DNA of 64,000 bases, taken from the NCBI GenBank assembly GCA_002794775.1, contig NBAY01000072.1:1-64000 (forward strand), written 5' to 3'. The DNA is from Porodaedalea pini (Eukaryota; Basidiomycota; Agaricomycetes; Hymenochaetales; Hymenochaetaceae). Positions 35,643 to 47,390 of the stretch are shown one piece after another. The position numbers and the translations under genes were made by a program. Under the pieces are notes generated by a model. The model saw nothing but the letters and a program-made list of their open reading frames with translations, had not been told where the DNA came from and did no database searches. Positions within the stretch are counted from its first letter, which is position 1. Every line of letters starts with the position of its first letter.

Positions 35643-36195
35643 CCCCTCATTGACAAGCTTGTCAACAAGGTCAAGAAGGCAAAGTTCATCATCAAGCTTG
35701 ACCTTCACTGGGGATATTACAACATCCGGATCCATGAAGGTGATGAGTGGAAGGTGGTGTTCCACACAAACATGGGTCTCTTCAAACCAATGGTGATGTT
35801 TTTTGGCCTTTGCAATGCACCGGCGACATTTCAGGCATTTGTCAACCACATCTTCAAGGACCTGATCTATGCTAACCTGATCATTGTCTACCTTGACGAC
35901 ATCCTGATCCTCTCTGAAACGATTGAGGAACACATCAAAATGTCGAGGCACATGCTACAAATCCTTTGAGAAAACGGCCTCTACCTGAAACCAGAGAAAT
36001 GTGAGTTTGACATCAAGGTCATTAAGTATCTCGGTCACATCATTGGTAATGGTGAGCTTAAGGCTGACCCAGCAAAGACAGAGGCGATCACTAGCTGGCC
36101 TGCCCCTCGAAACCTCAAGGAACTCCAAAAGTTCCTTGGCATGGGCAACTGGCTCCAATGGTTCATCAAGGACTACAGCAAGGTGGTCCAACCAT
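35643..36195 (+). pseudogene. A1 reverse transcriptase segment
   Basis: Continues the RT frame cut at 17074: LIDKLVNKVKKAKF, FFGLCNAPATFQAF, active-site YLDDILIL (about 35893-35916), then a TGA at 35968-35970 and the thumb region up to KDYSKVVQPL. It is identical to A2 (45864-46416) as far as can be seen. It ends at 36195, with CCAT as the duplicated target for the next insertion. Confidence 0.9.
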
Positions 36196-38061
36196 TGTAG
36201 AGTACCGACGAGCAGTGAAAGGTGGTGGTACGGTCTACTGGCAGACTCAGACCTGGTTGAGTTCGGCCACTGGGGGTTCACTCTAGTGTGTCTGGTGGAG
36301 GGGATAGTGTCAGGAAGTGTGGGGAAGTGTAGGGAAATACTCGGGGCTAGGTGTCAACTCGAGGATGCAAGTACAAAGGATGACCGGCAAAATGTGCCTA
36401 AATGCAGTCGGAGAACAAAGAGCGACTATGATCTTGACAACCCGGGCTCGGAAACTCGCCAGTGAAGACAAAAATCGATACTATTCGTCGAGAAGATTCC
36501 GAATCTGAAAAGACCTCGAGACGCGATGCAGAATTGACGGAGATATGGCAGTTGCACTGGTTGCAGCTGGCAGAACGCATGGAACTCCTGGAACCGAAAA
36601 GCTATTTTCATAGCTCTACGACACGGGCTCGGAATCGTGCAAGACAAGACAGTGTTCGAAAGCGATTTTAGACGAGATTACGAATCTGAAGAGAACTCGA
36701 GAATCGGTTAAGAACTGAGGGAGATATAGCAAAAGCAAGATTTGGCCAAAAACGGGACTCGAGACGGAACGGATGGAACGGATGGAACAACACTGAACAG
36801 CGACGGAGATGAGAACTAAAGACTGGGACTGATTTGGGGGAACTAAACTTGTATTTTTGAGACATTTACATGAGTGTTTAAATAACCAACAGAGGGTTGA
36901 GCCTCTGAGCGGCGTACAAAGGACACAAAGACAGACCAGAGGCTCTAGCCAAACAAAACCAAACAGCTGGAACTCAGGCACATGAACAATTAAGCTTTGG
37001 GAGGCTTGGAACAATACCAGACCTGACCGAAAACAGACTTTGGTGGCTCACCGGTATAGAACCAAGCTGTATGTGTCAAGTTAATCCAGCCAAACACTGA
37101 AAGTGTCCTGAAATGCATCGGGGATACTTGTAAGACTGTCCTGAGTCAAGTCAAACCTAATAGAGCCAATTCTGAGGCTAGCGGCATCGGGATCTCCACA
37201 GCAGCCAACCACTGCAGATCCCTCTAGATGCCATCCATTGCATGTTCCGACAGGTATTGACACGTACCGGACTCAGAATGATTTGCCCGATGCGTACCGG
37301 ACACAGGACAATTTGCCTGACATCACATCAGCAGATCACTAGGAAGATCCCCCTGGCAATTCGGGATGTACCAGAAAGCTTACCTCATCAGAGTCAGTTG
37401 GGATGTGTACTGGAGATCAGCCCGATGATGGATGACGACTCACCGATTGGAGGATCTCAGTTCCAGTGGAGCTGCGATATGACTGGATGATAGACTGAGG
37501 CAAATGGGGAAGTTGTTGCATGGACATGTTTTCTTTTGATTTTCTATATTTCTCTTATGTTCCGAGTGTTTTCTCTCTGACGCTCTATGTTTCACCCAGT
37601 ATGCACATTATACTCACTTTGGAATAATTTTCCTGTAGATAGATCTCTTGCACCTTGTATTTAGGGACTTCCCTGTCATAGGTAGCAAGGGAGAAAATTA
37701 CTACCACAGAGTTCCCCTCAGATAGGGCAGCTTCCATGCATGCAGTTAGTCTCTGCAACAGTTAGTTTTGTGGCAACCTCGTCTTCAGTCTTGTCTCTTG
37801 TCTCGCTCTCATTCTCATCTCTGCTATTGCTATTGTCTCATACCAGAGTTGATATCTTTTTCATTCAGGCTCTGTACCGACACTCACATCGGGTCCAGAG
37901 CACTTTACAGTATTGACACGTACTGACACATACCAACGTGTACCGACGTGTACCAAGATTTTTCCCGTGCTCATACTGAGCTTATATTTACTTCAAAACT
38001 CAATGGAAACATGTCCCCAAACGAACTGCCAATCCTAAACAACCCATACACAGGATCTACA
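36196..38061 (-). mobile_element. Solo B'-type LTR in A1, carrying a nested D LTR
   Basis: On the minus strand it runs TGTAGATCCTG (from 38061) to TACTCTACA (to 36196). CCAT flanks it at 36192-36195 and 38062-38065. Removing it restores KDYSKVVQPL-TSLTGKK in RT. Without D2 and its duplication it is about 877 bp, a divergent member of the 933-bp family sharing the CCCTATCTGAGG segment and GGTAC-type motifs. Confidence 0.85.
36216..37200 (-). mobile_element. D2: solo D-family LTR (985 bp), TSD GCAG
   Basis: It starts TGAAAGG and ends CTCCACA (plus strand), flanked by GCAG at 36212-36215 and 37201-37204. It matches D1 at 5923-8368. It contains GGAACGGATGGAAC-type repeats near 36765-36790. Confidence 0.88.
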
Positions 38062-40141
38062 CCATTGACATCACTAACGGGAAAGAAGGGCTGGGTATGG
38101 GAGACCGAACAGCAGGAAGCATTCAAGGAGCTGAAACATTGTCTCAGCTCACCTCCAGTCCTGGCGATCGCCAACGATGAGGGCCCTTTCTACATAGAGG
38201 TGGACTTGTTGAACTTTGCGCTCGGAGGCATATTATTGCAGAAGCAGGAAGGCAAGTGGAGGGTCATCACCTACAGGTCAGAGGCACTCCTGCCAGCAGA
38301 ATGAAACTACGAGATCTATGACAAGGAGATGCTTGCGATCATTTTGGCGCTCAAGGAGTGGAGACAGTACCTTCTCAGCACCCATCACAAGATTGAGATC
38401 TGGTCTGATCACACCAACCTCACGTATTTCAGGTCGGTGCAGAAGCTGAGCTATCATCAAGCTTGTCGGCAAACAGAGCTCAAGGAATTTGACTTCCACC
38501 TCAAGCACAAGTCAGGAAAGACAATGGGCAAGGTGGACCTGCTGTCACGCAAGGCAGGATATGATGAAGGCAAGGATGACAATGACAGTGTTGTATTCAT
38601 AAAGGAGAAGTGGTTGAATCATGGAGTGGTGAGGACGTCACATGATGAGGTGTTGGACCGAGTGGGTGAAGCGCAGAGGGTGCAGGAGGAGTCAGAGAGG
38701 CCGATGGGGCTGACAGAGGTTGATGGGCTGTGGCAAATGAAAGGGAAGGTATACGTTCCATCAACATTGAAGGAATCGGTGTTATGGGAGTGCCATGACT
38801 CCATCCTGGCTGGACACCCAGGAGCATCGAAAATGGTGGAAATCATGCATTGGGACTTCTGGTGGGCATTGATGTTCTCTGACGTTTGAGCGTACGTTCA
38901 AGGATGTGATCACTGTCAGTGAACAAAAGCTCTGAGGACATCAAGGTCAAGGCTGCTCCATCTGAATGCAGTTCCTGAAGGACCTTGGGAAATTGTCATG
39001 GTTGACCTCATTGGAGAACTCCCAGACTCGAGGGGACATAATGCCATCTGCATTTTTGTGGACAGATTCTCAAAGCAGATGCATGCAATCCCAATGATGA
39101 CAAAACTGTCAGTGGAAGGCATGGCTCAATTGTACTGCAACCACATATTCTGCCTCCACAGCCTACCAAAGAAGATTATCCACAACCAAGGCATGCAGTT
39201 CAATGTGTTGATGATGAAGGAGCTATACAAACTCCTACACATTGAAGGCAACCCATCAACAGTGTATCACCTGCAAACAGACAGTCAAATGGAACATGTC
39301 AACCAAGAGCTTGAACAATACCTTCAACTCTTTGTTAACCATCAGCAATCGGACTGGAAGGACTGGCTCCCTCTTGTGGAGTTCGCATACAACAACCACG
39401 AACACTTGGTGACGAAGATGTCCCCCTTCTACATGAATACAGGACATCATCCTCTAAGCTTTGACATGACATGAACCTCATCTGCTAACATGTCAGCAGA
39501 AGAATTCGCAAAGCACATCAAGGAGACTCATTGCATCACAAAGGACAATCTGGTCAAGGCAGTGGAGGACATGAAGCGCTACCATGACCGGGTGGCAGGG
39601 ACTTCAGTAGAGTACAAGGCTGGAGACAAGATCTTCCTCAATGGGCAAAACATCAGCACAGATTTGCTGATGAAGAAGCTTGCTGACAAGTGGTATAGTC
39701 CCTTCAACATCATTGACAAGATAGGAGCGAGCACATACAAGCTCAAACTCCCAAAGCAATGGAAAAAGGTTCACCCTGTCTTCAATGAGGCTCTGCTGAA
39801 ACCCGCCATCAAGCCATCTTTTGAAAGCCAGAAGAAGCCACCACCGCCACCACCCAACATCATCGACAACAAGGAGGAGTATGAGATCAAGGAGGTTCTA
39901 GACTCACACCTACACCAAAGGAAGCTACAGTACCTCATCAAGTGGGTTGGCTACAATAAATGGACTTGGCAGCCCAAGACAGACTTTGGCGAGAACACAA
40001 AGGAGGCGATCACAGAGTTCTATTGAAAACACCCTGGCGCACCTCATGAACTCGAAATCCTGCAACAATGCCTCCATCCAATCTTCATTGACACCAAGCC
40101 ACACAACCATGATCATGGTTGGTCAGGACACCCAACCTTGA
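38062..40141 (+). pseudogene. A1 RNase H, integrase and chromodomain
   Basis: RNase H-like sequence (FYIEVDLLNFA, YDKEMLAIILALKEW) is followed by integrase zinc-finger remnants (ECHDSILAGHPG; CDHCQ after a TGA at 38887-38889). In the DDE core the second catalytic Asp is lost: IHNQGMQF at about 39178-39201 where the family has IHDRG.QF. The Glu region (VNQELEQYLQLF) is kept. Then come the GPY/F-like module (SPFNIIDKIGASTYKL) and a chromodomain (YLIKWVGYNKWTW) near 39930-39970. In-frame TGAs occur at 38302, 39472 and 40024. The frame ends at 40139-40141, followed by a purine tract and the LTR. Confidence 0.9.
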
Positions 40142-40152
40142 GGGGGGAGTAA

Positions 40153-40609
40153 TGTTAGGACTCAAACTTTTCCCTTTCTTTTATTTTCACCTTTTACCAT
40201 TTTTCCTTCTTTTAATCGTTCCTTTTCATTATATTTAATCATCTTTCCTAATTGTTTCCCATGCTTATATCATCCATGACCCTTCCCACACTCTTTCAAT
40301 CTGACCTTCATTCATTCCATTACATAAACTATATAGTACTTAGATAATATGCTCCCACAGGCACTGCATTTATAAGGAAGAAGAATTGCATTCAAACACT
40401 TGTTCTGCTTTTCCTCTTACCTCTGCAATGACCTAGGTGAGACCACATCCCCTCCTGTAGTAGAGTATATTGCATTAATTCTCTTACCTCTGTGATGACC
40501 TAGCCTGAGTACAGCATGTCCTGAGTCCCTGCTTGAGTATAGCATGTCCCAGATGACAGTCAGCTGAGGCCTGCCCAGTCTGAGCCGTCTCCCAGACTCC
40601 TGCCTAACA
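40153..40609 (+). repeat. A1 3' LTR (457 bp)
   Basis: It runs from TGTTAGGACTC to GCCTAACA. A TATAAG box lies at 40371-40376, and the predicted transcript start region GTTCTGCTTTT is at 40401-40411, 30 bp downstream. It is identical to the A2 3' LTR except for two bases about 8 bp from its end, where it keeps the state of the A2 5' LTR. Confidence 0.92.
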
Positions 40610-41449
40610 CTGGGATGTCGACGCTGGCAGCAGTCTTTGCCCAAGGGACTGCACCTGAACCTGAATGTTCTTGACTGCTTCCTACACTGTACTGATATCC
40701 ACCTCTTCTGACTTTACTTTTGACTGACTCATCAGATTGGGCACCTGGGTCATTGGTACGTCATTGAACACCGTACCAGCCAGGATGTAGTCAGCATGTT
40801 TTACTACCAAATTGATCATATATGGTTTGCCTGGGGACGGGTCGGGCTCCTTCATCTCTAGGCATTGCTGCAACCAGTCCTTCAATTTGTCTGTAAAAGC
40901 TTGGATGAATGCGCATGCCGCTTCTTCTGCTGAAACAATTGAGTTATGTTTCAAATACTTCAACCTCACCATGAACTCTCTCTTATACTCTCCAAAATCC
41001 TCCCTCGACTGTATACCCTTACTCTTCCAACCCTCAACAAACCTATCGAGGTCTTCCTGGGTGAAGCACATGCGAGGCACCAATGCCAGGTAAAATGCTA
41101 TAATCACCTCCTTCACTTTAGTCCAATCACTTGCTCCTGTACTGACACCACTGGCGGTATCCCACAGCTCAGCTATGGAACTTGAAGCATAATACTTTGC
41201 ATACTGGATCTTCACCACATTGTCTAAGTTGCAGTCAGTCATGATATATTTGATATCCTCGAAGTACTGAGGAAGATCCAACGGGTTGTGTCCATCGAAG
41301 AAGGGAGCATCTCTAGCTCCACAACATGGAGGACAGTTTGCCACGATTCTAACTGGGGGTACTGGCTGTACCAGTGCTACTATGGTCAATGTCCAGGGCT
41401 GTGTAGCCTGTGTGTTAACTGAGTTTGATGGAACTGATGACATATTGAT
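40610..41449 (-). pseudogene. B' gag segment between A1 and A2
   Basis: A 253-codon open frame (41443-40682) matches B2 gag: DAPFFDGHNPLDLPQYFEDI, YYASSSIAELWDT, FGEYKREF, KSEEVDISTV. It then reads on to QVQSLGQ before the A1 LTR. It has no interior stop and is the best-preserved part of B'. It ends short of the zinc knuckle, which is absent from the window. Upstream it is interrupted at 41449 by A2. Confidence 0.85.
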
Positions 41450-41906
41450 TGTTAGGTGGGAGTCTGGGAGACGGCTCAGACTGGGCAGGCCTCAGCTGAC
41501 TGTCATCTGGGACATGCTATACTCAAGCAGGGACTCAGGACATGCTGTACTCAGGCTAGGTCATCACAGAGGTAAGAGAATTAATGCAATATACTCTACT
41601 ACAGGAGGGGATGTGGTCTCACCTAGGTCATTGCAGAGGTAAGAGGAAAAGCAGAACAAGTGTTTGAATGCAATTCTTCTTCCTTATAAATGCAGTGCCT
41701 GTGGGAGCATATTATCTAAGTACTATATAGTTTATGTAATGGAATGAATGAAGGTCAGATTGAAAGAGTGTGGGAAGGGTCATGGATGATATAAGCATGG
41801 GAAACAATTAGGAAAGATGATTAAATATAATGAAAAGGAACGATTAAAAGAAGGAAAAATGGTAAAAGGTGAAAATAAAAGAAAGGGAAAAGTTTGAGTC
41901 CTAACA
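41450..41906 (-). repeat. A2 3' LTR (457 bp)
   Basis: TGTTAGG to CCTAACA borders. Mirror of the A1 3' LTR at 40153-40609. Confidence 0.92.
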
Positions 41907-41917
41907 TTACTCCCCCC

Positions 41918-43997
41918 TCAAGGTTGGGTGTCCTGACCAACCATGATCATGGTTGTGTGGCTTGGTGTCAATGAAGATTGGATGGAGGCATTGTTGCAGG
42001 ATTTCGAGTTCATGAGGTGCGCCAGGGTGTTTTCAATAGAACTCTGTGATCGCCTCCTTTGTGTTCTCGCCAAAGTCTGTCTTGGGCTGCCAAGTCCATT
42101 TATTGTAGCCAACCCACTTGATGAGGTACTGTAGCTTCCTTTGGTGTAGGTGTGAGTCTAGAACCTCCTTGATCTCATACTCCTCCTTGTTGTCGATGAT
42201 GTTGGGTGGTGGCGGTGGTGGCTTCTTCTGGCTTTCAAAAGATGGCTTGATGGCGGGTTTCAGCAGAGCCTCATTGAAGACAGGGTGAACCTTTTTCCAT
42301 TGCTTTGGGAGTTTGAGCTTGTATGTGCTCGCTCCTATCTTGTCAATGATGTTGAAGGGACTATACCACTTGTCAGCAAGCTTCTTCATCAGCAAATCTG
42401 TGCTGATGTTTTGCCCATTGAGGAAGATCTTGTCTCCAGCCTTGTACTCTACTGAAGTCCCTGCCACCCGGTCATGGTAGCGCTTCATGTCCTCCACTGC
42501 CTTGACCAGATTGTCCTTTGTGATGCAATGAGTCTCCTTGATGTGCTTTGCGAATTCTTCTGCTGACATGTTAGCAGATGAGGTTCATGTCATGTCAAAG
42601 CTTAGAGGATGATGTCCTGTATTCATGTAGAAGGGGGACATCTTCGTCACCAAGTGTTCGTGGTTGTTGTATGCGAACTCCACAAGAGGGAGCCAGTCCT
42701 TCCAGTCCGATTGCTGATGGTTAACAAAGAGTTGAAGGTATTGTTCAAGCTCTTGGTTGACATGTTCCATTTGACTGTCTGTTTGCAGGTGATACACTGT
42801 TGATGGGTTGCCTTCAATGTGTAGGAGTTTGTATAGCTCCTTCATCATCAACACATTGAACTGCATGCCTTGGTTGTGGATAATCTTCTTTGGTAGGCTG
42901 TGGAGGCAGAATATGTGGTTGCAGTACAATTGAGCCATGCCTTCCACTGACAGTTTTGTCATCATTGGGATTGCATGCATCTGCTTTGAGAATCTGTCCA
43001 CAAAAATGCAGATGGCATTATGTCCCCTCGAGTCTGGGAGTTCTCCAATGAGGTCAACCATGACAATTTCCCAAGGTCCTTCAGGAACTGCATTCAGATG
43101 GAGCAGCCTTGACCTTGATGTCCTCAGAGCTTTTGTTCACTGACAGTGATCACATCCTTGAACGTACGCTCAAACGTCAGAGAACATCAATGCCCACCAG
43201 AAGTCCCAATGCATGATTTCCACCATTTTCGATGCTCCTGGGTGTCCAGCCAGGATGGAGTCATGGCACTCCCATAACACCGATTCCTTCAATGTTGATG
43301 GAACGTATACCTTCCCTTTCATTTGCCACAGCCCATCAACCTCTGTCAGCCCCATCGGCCTCTCTGACTCCTCCTGCACCCTCTGCGCTTCACCCACTCG
43401 GTCCAACACCTCATCATGTGACGTCCTCACCACTCCATGATTCAACCACTTCTCCTTTATGAATACAACACTGTCATTGTCATCCTTGCCTTCATCATAT
43501 CCTGCCTTGCGTGACAGCAGGTCCACCTTGCCCATTGTCTTTCCTGACTTGTGCTTGAGGTGGAAGTCAAATTCCTTGAGCTCTGTTTGCCGACAAGCTT
43601 GATGATAGCTCAGCTTCTGCACCGACCTGAAATACGTGAGGTTGGTGTGATCAGACCAGATCTCAATCTTGTGATGGGTGCTGAGAAGGTACTGTCTCCA
43701 CTCCTTGAGCGCCAAAATGATCGCAAGCATCTCCTTGTCATAGATCTCGTAGTTTCATTCTGCTGGCAGGAGTGCCTCTGACCTGTAGGTGATGACCCTC
43801 CACTTGCCTTCCTGCTTCTGCAATAATATGCCTCCGAGCGCAAAGTTCAACAAGTCCACCTCTATGTAGAAAGGGCCCTCATCGTTGGCGATCGCCAGGA
43901 CTGGAGGTGAGCTGAGACAATGTTTCAGCTCCTTGAATGCTTCCTGCTGTTCGGTCTCCCATACCCAGCCCTTCTTTCCCGTTAGTGATGTCAATGG
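41918..43997 (-). pseudogene. A2 RNase H, integrase and chromodomain
   Basis: Exact mirror of 38062-40141 with the same TGA codons, the same Asp-to-Asn change in integrase (IHNQG) and the same chromodomain. Since the A2 LTRs have diverged but this half equals A1, one copy probably overwrote the other. Confidence 0.9.
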
Positions 43998-45863
43998 TGT
44001 AGATCCTGTGTATGGGTTGTTTAGGATTGGCAGTTCGTTTGGGGACATGTTTCCATTGAGTTTTGAAGTAAATATAAGCTCAGTATGAGCACGGGAAAAA
44101 TCTTGGTACACGTCGGTACACGTTGGTATGTGTCAGTACGTGTCAATACTGTAAAGTGCTCTGGACCCGATGTGAGTGTCGGTACAGAGCCTGAATGAAA
44201 AAGATATCAACTCTGGTATGAGACAATAGCAATAGCAGAGATGAGAATGAGAGCGAGACAAGAGACAAGACTGAAGACGAGGTTGCCACAAAACTAACTG
44301 TTGCAGAGACTAACTGCATGCATGGAAGCTGCCCTATCTGAGGGGAACTCTGTGGTAGTAATTTTCTCCCTTGCTACCTATGACAGGGAAGTCCCTAAAT
44401 ACAAGGTGCAAGAGATCTATCTACAGGAAAATTATTCCAAAGTGAGTATAATGTGCATACTGGGTGAAACATAGAGCGTCAGAGAGAAAACACTCGGAAC
44501 ATAAGAGAAATATAGAAAATCAAAAGAAAACATGTCCATGCAACAACTTCCCCATTTGCCTCAGTCTATCATCCAGTCATATCGCAGCTCCACTGGAACT
44601 GAGATCCTCCAATCGGTGAGTCGTCATCCATCATCGGGCTGATCTCCAGTACACATCCCAACTGACTCTGATGAGGTAAGCTTTCTGGTACATCCCGAAT
44701 TGCCAGGGGGATCTTCCTAGTGATCTGCTGATGTGATGTCAGGCAAATTGTCCTGTGTCCGGTACGCATCGGGCAAATCATTCTGAGTCCGGTACGTGTC
44801 AATACCTGTCGGAACATGCAATGGATGGCATCTAGAGGGATCTGCAGTGGTTGGCTGCTGTGGAGATCCCGATGCCGCTAGCCTCAGAATTGGCTCTATT
44901 AGGTTTGACTTGACTCAGGACAGTCTTACAAGTATCCCCGATGCATTTCAGGACACTTTCAGTGTTTGGCTGGATTAACTTGACACATACAGCTTGGTTC
45001 TATACCGGTGAGCCACCAAAGTCTGTTTTCGGTCAGGTCTGGTATTGTTCCAAGCCTCCCAAAGCTTAATTGTTCATGTGCCTGAGTTCCAGCTGTTTGG
45101 TTTTGTTTGGCTAGAGCCTCTGGTCTGTCTTTGTGTCCTTTGTACGCCGCTCAGAGGCTCAACCCTCTGTTGGTTATTTAAACACTCATGTAAATGTCTC
45201 AAAAATACAAGTTTAGTTCCCCCAAATCAGTCCCAGTCTTTAGTTCTCATCTCCGTCGCTGTTCAGTGTTGTTCCATCCGTTCCATCCGTTCCGTCTCGA
45301 GTCCCGTTTTTGGCCAAATCTTGCTTTTGCTATATCTCCCTCAGTTCTTAACCGATTCTCGAGTTCTCTTCAGATTCGTAATCTCGTCTAAAATCGCTTT
45401 CGAACACTGTCTTGTCTTGCACGATTCCGAGCCCGTGTCGTAGAGCTATGAAAATAGCTTTTCGGTTCCAGGAGTTCCATGCGTTCTGCCAGCTGCAACC
45501 AGTGCAACTGCCATATCTCCGTCAATTCTGCATCGCGTCTCGAGGTCTTTTCAGATTCGGAATCTTCTCGACGAATAGTATCGATTTTTGTCTTCACTGG
45601 CGAGTTTCCGAGCCCGGGTTGTCAAGATCATAGTCGCTCTTTGTTCTCCGACTGCATTTAGGCACATTTTGCCGGTCATCCTTTGTACTTGCATCCTCGA
45701 GTTGACACCTAGCCCCGAGTATTTCCCTACACTTCCCCACACTTCCTGACACTATCCCCTCCACCAGACACACTAGAGTGAACCCCCAGTGGCCGAACTC
45801 AACCAGGTCTGAGTCTGCCAGTAGACCGTACCACCACCTTTCACTGCTCGTCGGTACTCTACA
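43998..45863 (+). mobile_element. Solo B'-type LTR in A2 with nested D LTR (44859-45843)
   Basis: Mirror of 36196-38061: TGTAGATCC at 43998, CTCTACA at 45863, ATGG duplications outside. The D LTR starts TGTGGAG at 44859 and ends TTTCA at 45843 between CTGC duplications. Confidence 0.88.
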
Positions 45864-47390
45864 ATGGTTGGACCACCTTGCTGTAGTCCTTGATGAACCA
45901 TTGGAGCCAGTTGCCCATGCCAAGGAACTTTTGGAGTTCCTTGAGGTTTCGAGGGGCAGGCCAGCTAGTGATCGCCTCTGTCTTTGCTGGGTCAGCCTTA
46001 AGCTCACCATTACCAATGATGTGACCGAGATACTTAATGACCTTGATGTCAAACTCACATTTCTCTGGTTTCAGGTAGAGGCCGTTTTCTCAAAGGATTT
46101 GTAGCATGTGCCTCGACATTTTGATGTGTTCCTCAATCGTTTCAGAGAGGATCAGGATGTCGTCAAGGTAGACAATGATCAGGTTAGCATAGATCAGGTC
46201 CTTGAAGATGTGGTTGACAAATGCCTGAAATGTCGCCGGTGCATTGCAAAGGCCAAAAAACATCACCATTGGTTTGAAGAGACCCATGTTTGTGTGGAAC
46301 ACCACCTTCCACTCATCACCTTCATGGATCCGGATGTTGTAATATCCCCAGTGAAGGTCAAGCTTGATGATGAACTTTGCCTTCTTGACCTTGTTGACAA
46401 GCTTGTCAATGAGGGGGAGAGGATATTTATTCTTGATCGTGCCCTCGTTAATCTTCCAGTAATCCTGGATCGGGCATAGGGATTTGTCAGCTTTCTTGAT
46501 GAAGAAGAAAGGTGATGCCATCAGTGGGATTGACTTTCGAATATGGCTAGACTTCAAGTTTTTGTCAAGGAATTCTTTTAACAACTGTTGTTCTGTTGGT
46601 GTCAGCAGATAGATCTTACAGTCACTAGGCTTGAAGTCGAGCTTTAGGTTGATGACATGGTCCCATGGTCGATGTTCAGGCAACTTTTTGAACCCTTTCT
46701 CCGAGAAGACATCGGCATAGTCATTGAGATATGTGGGCCAGGATACCTTGTCCATTTGCACTCCTCTCACCCTCCTCATTTCTTCCACAACCTCTTTCTC
46801 AATCATGCATTCTTCCAGGCAGTGGGTGAATTCAATTGAACCTGTCTTCCAGTTGACCTCTGGGTTGTGATGTTGAAGCCAATCATAGCCCAGGAATATG
46901 TTTGACGATGCCAGGGATGTTACTGCAAGGACGATCCTTTGCTTGTGATGTCCAATCATTAGCTCAACGTTAACATATTCCCTGATCAAGCCAGCCTTGT
47001 TGTGCATGCCATCAGCATTGAGCACTGTGAGGGGCCTGATATAGCGCTTGGTCTCTAACCCATACTGTTCAATGAACCCTATGTCAATACATGATCCTGT
47101 GCACCCAGAATCCACAAAGGCATGCACATCCACCTCTTTCGTCTCACCCTCTATGCTATGTCTGACATTCAGGAGGAGGTCCAGCTGGCATCCACCAGTT
47201 CCCCTCATGAACAGTTGCTCATACTCGTCATTTTTGTTTACACTGGTGGGGGCTTCATAATCAGAAAAGTCATCAATGTTGTTTGCATCTATGTATTGTA
47301 CAGATGGTTGACTATATTTTATCAAGTCTGGATTCAAAGTCCCTTGTTCTTCTTGGTCAGTTACCCTGATGGCTATGCCTGACCACTCAC
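45864..47390 (-). pseudogene. A2 protease and reverse transcriptase
   Basis: An uninterrupted 415-codon frame (47337-46090) carries protease DSGCTGS, KNKYPLPLIDKLV, FFGLCNAPATF and YLDDILIL. A TGA then precedes ENGLYLKPEKCEF and the thumb region. This is the undisturbed version of the region that C' splits in A1. The RT active site and protease Asp are present, so this domain looks nearly functional. Translation would come from gag by a -1 shift at 47397-47391. RT is truncated by the LTR insertion at 45863. Confidence 0.9.

Larger units (their letters stand above)
8369..40609 (+). mobile_element. A1: chromovirus-type Ty3/Gypsy element with nested insertions
   Basis: Collinear pieces are 8369-9456 (leader and gag), 15668-17074 (gag end, protease, start of RT), 35643-36195 (RT) and 38062-40609 (RNase H, integrase, chromodomain, 3' LTR). 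They follow the uninterrupted order seen in A2 on the minus strand. Insertions are the gene island (9457-15667), C' (17075-35642) and a solo B'-type LTR with D2 (36196-38061). The 5' LTR and about 260 bp of leader are missing, replaced by D1. The 3' LTR starts at 40153 and ends at 40609 next to B' gag. Confidence 0.85.
35643..46416. repeat. Giant inverted repeat: ~4.97-kb arms, 840-bp spacer
   Basis: 35643-40609 is the reverse complement of 41450-46416 (coordinate sum 82059). Every open frame in one arm has an identical translation in the other. The only mismatches noticed are two bases near 40602 against 41457. Both arms contain the same nested LTRs. Inner ends coincide with LTR ends. The left outer end coincides with the C' insertion. 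The spacer (40610-41449) is B' gag. Confidence 0.93.

Noticed and set aside
36001..36465. 154-codon plus-strand frame, mirrored at 45594-46058
   Set aside because: It runs from A RT in the wrong frame into the nested LTRs. No domain is present, and its conservation is due to the inverted repeat.
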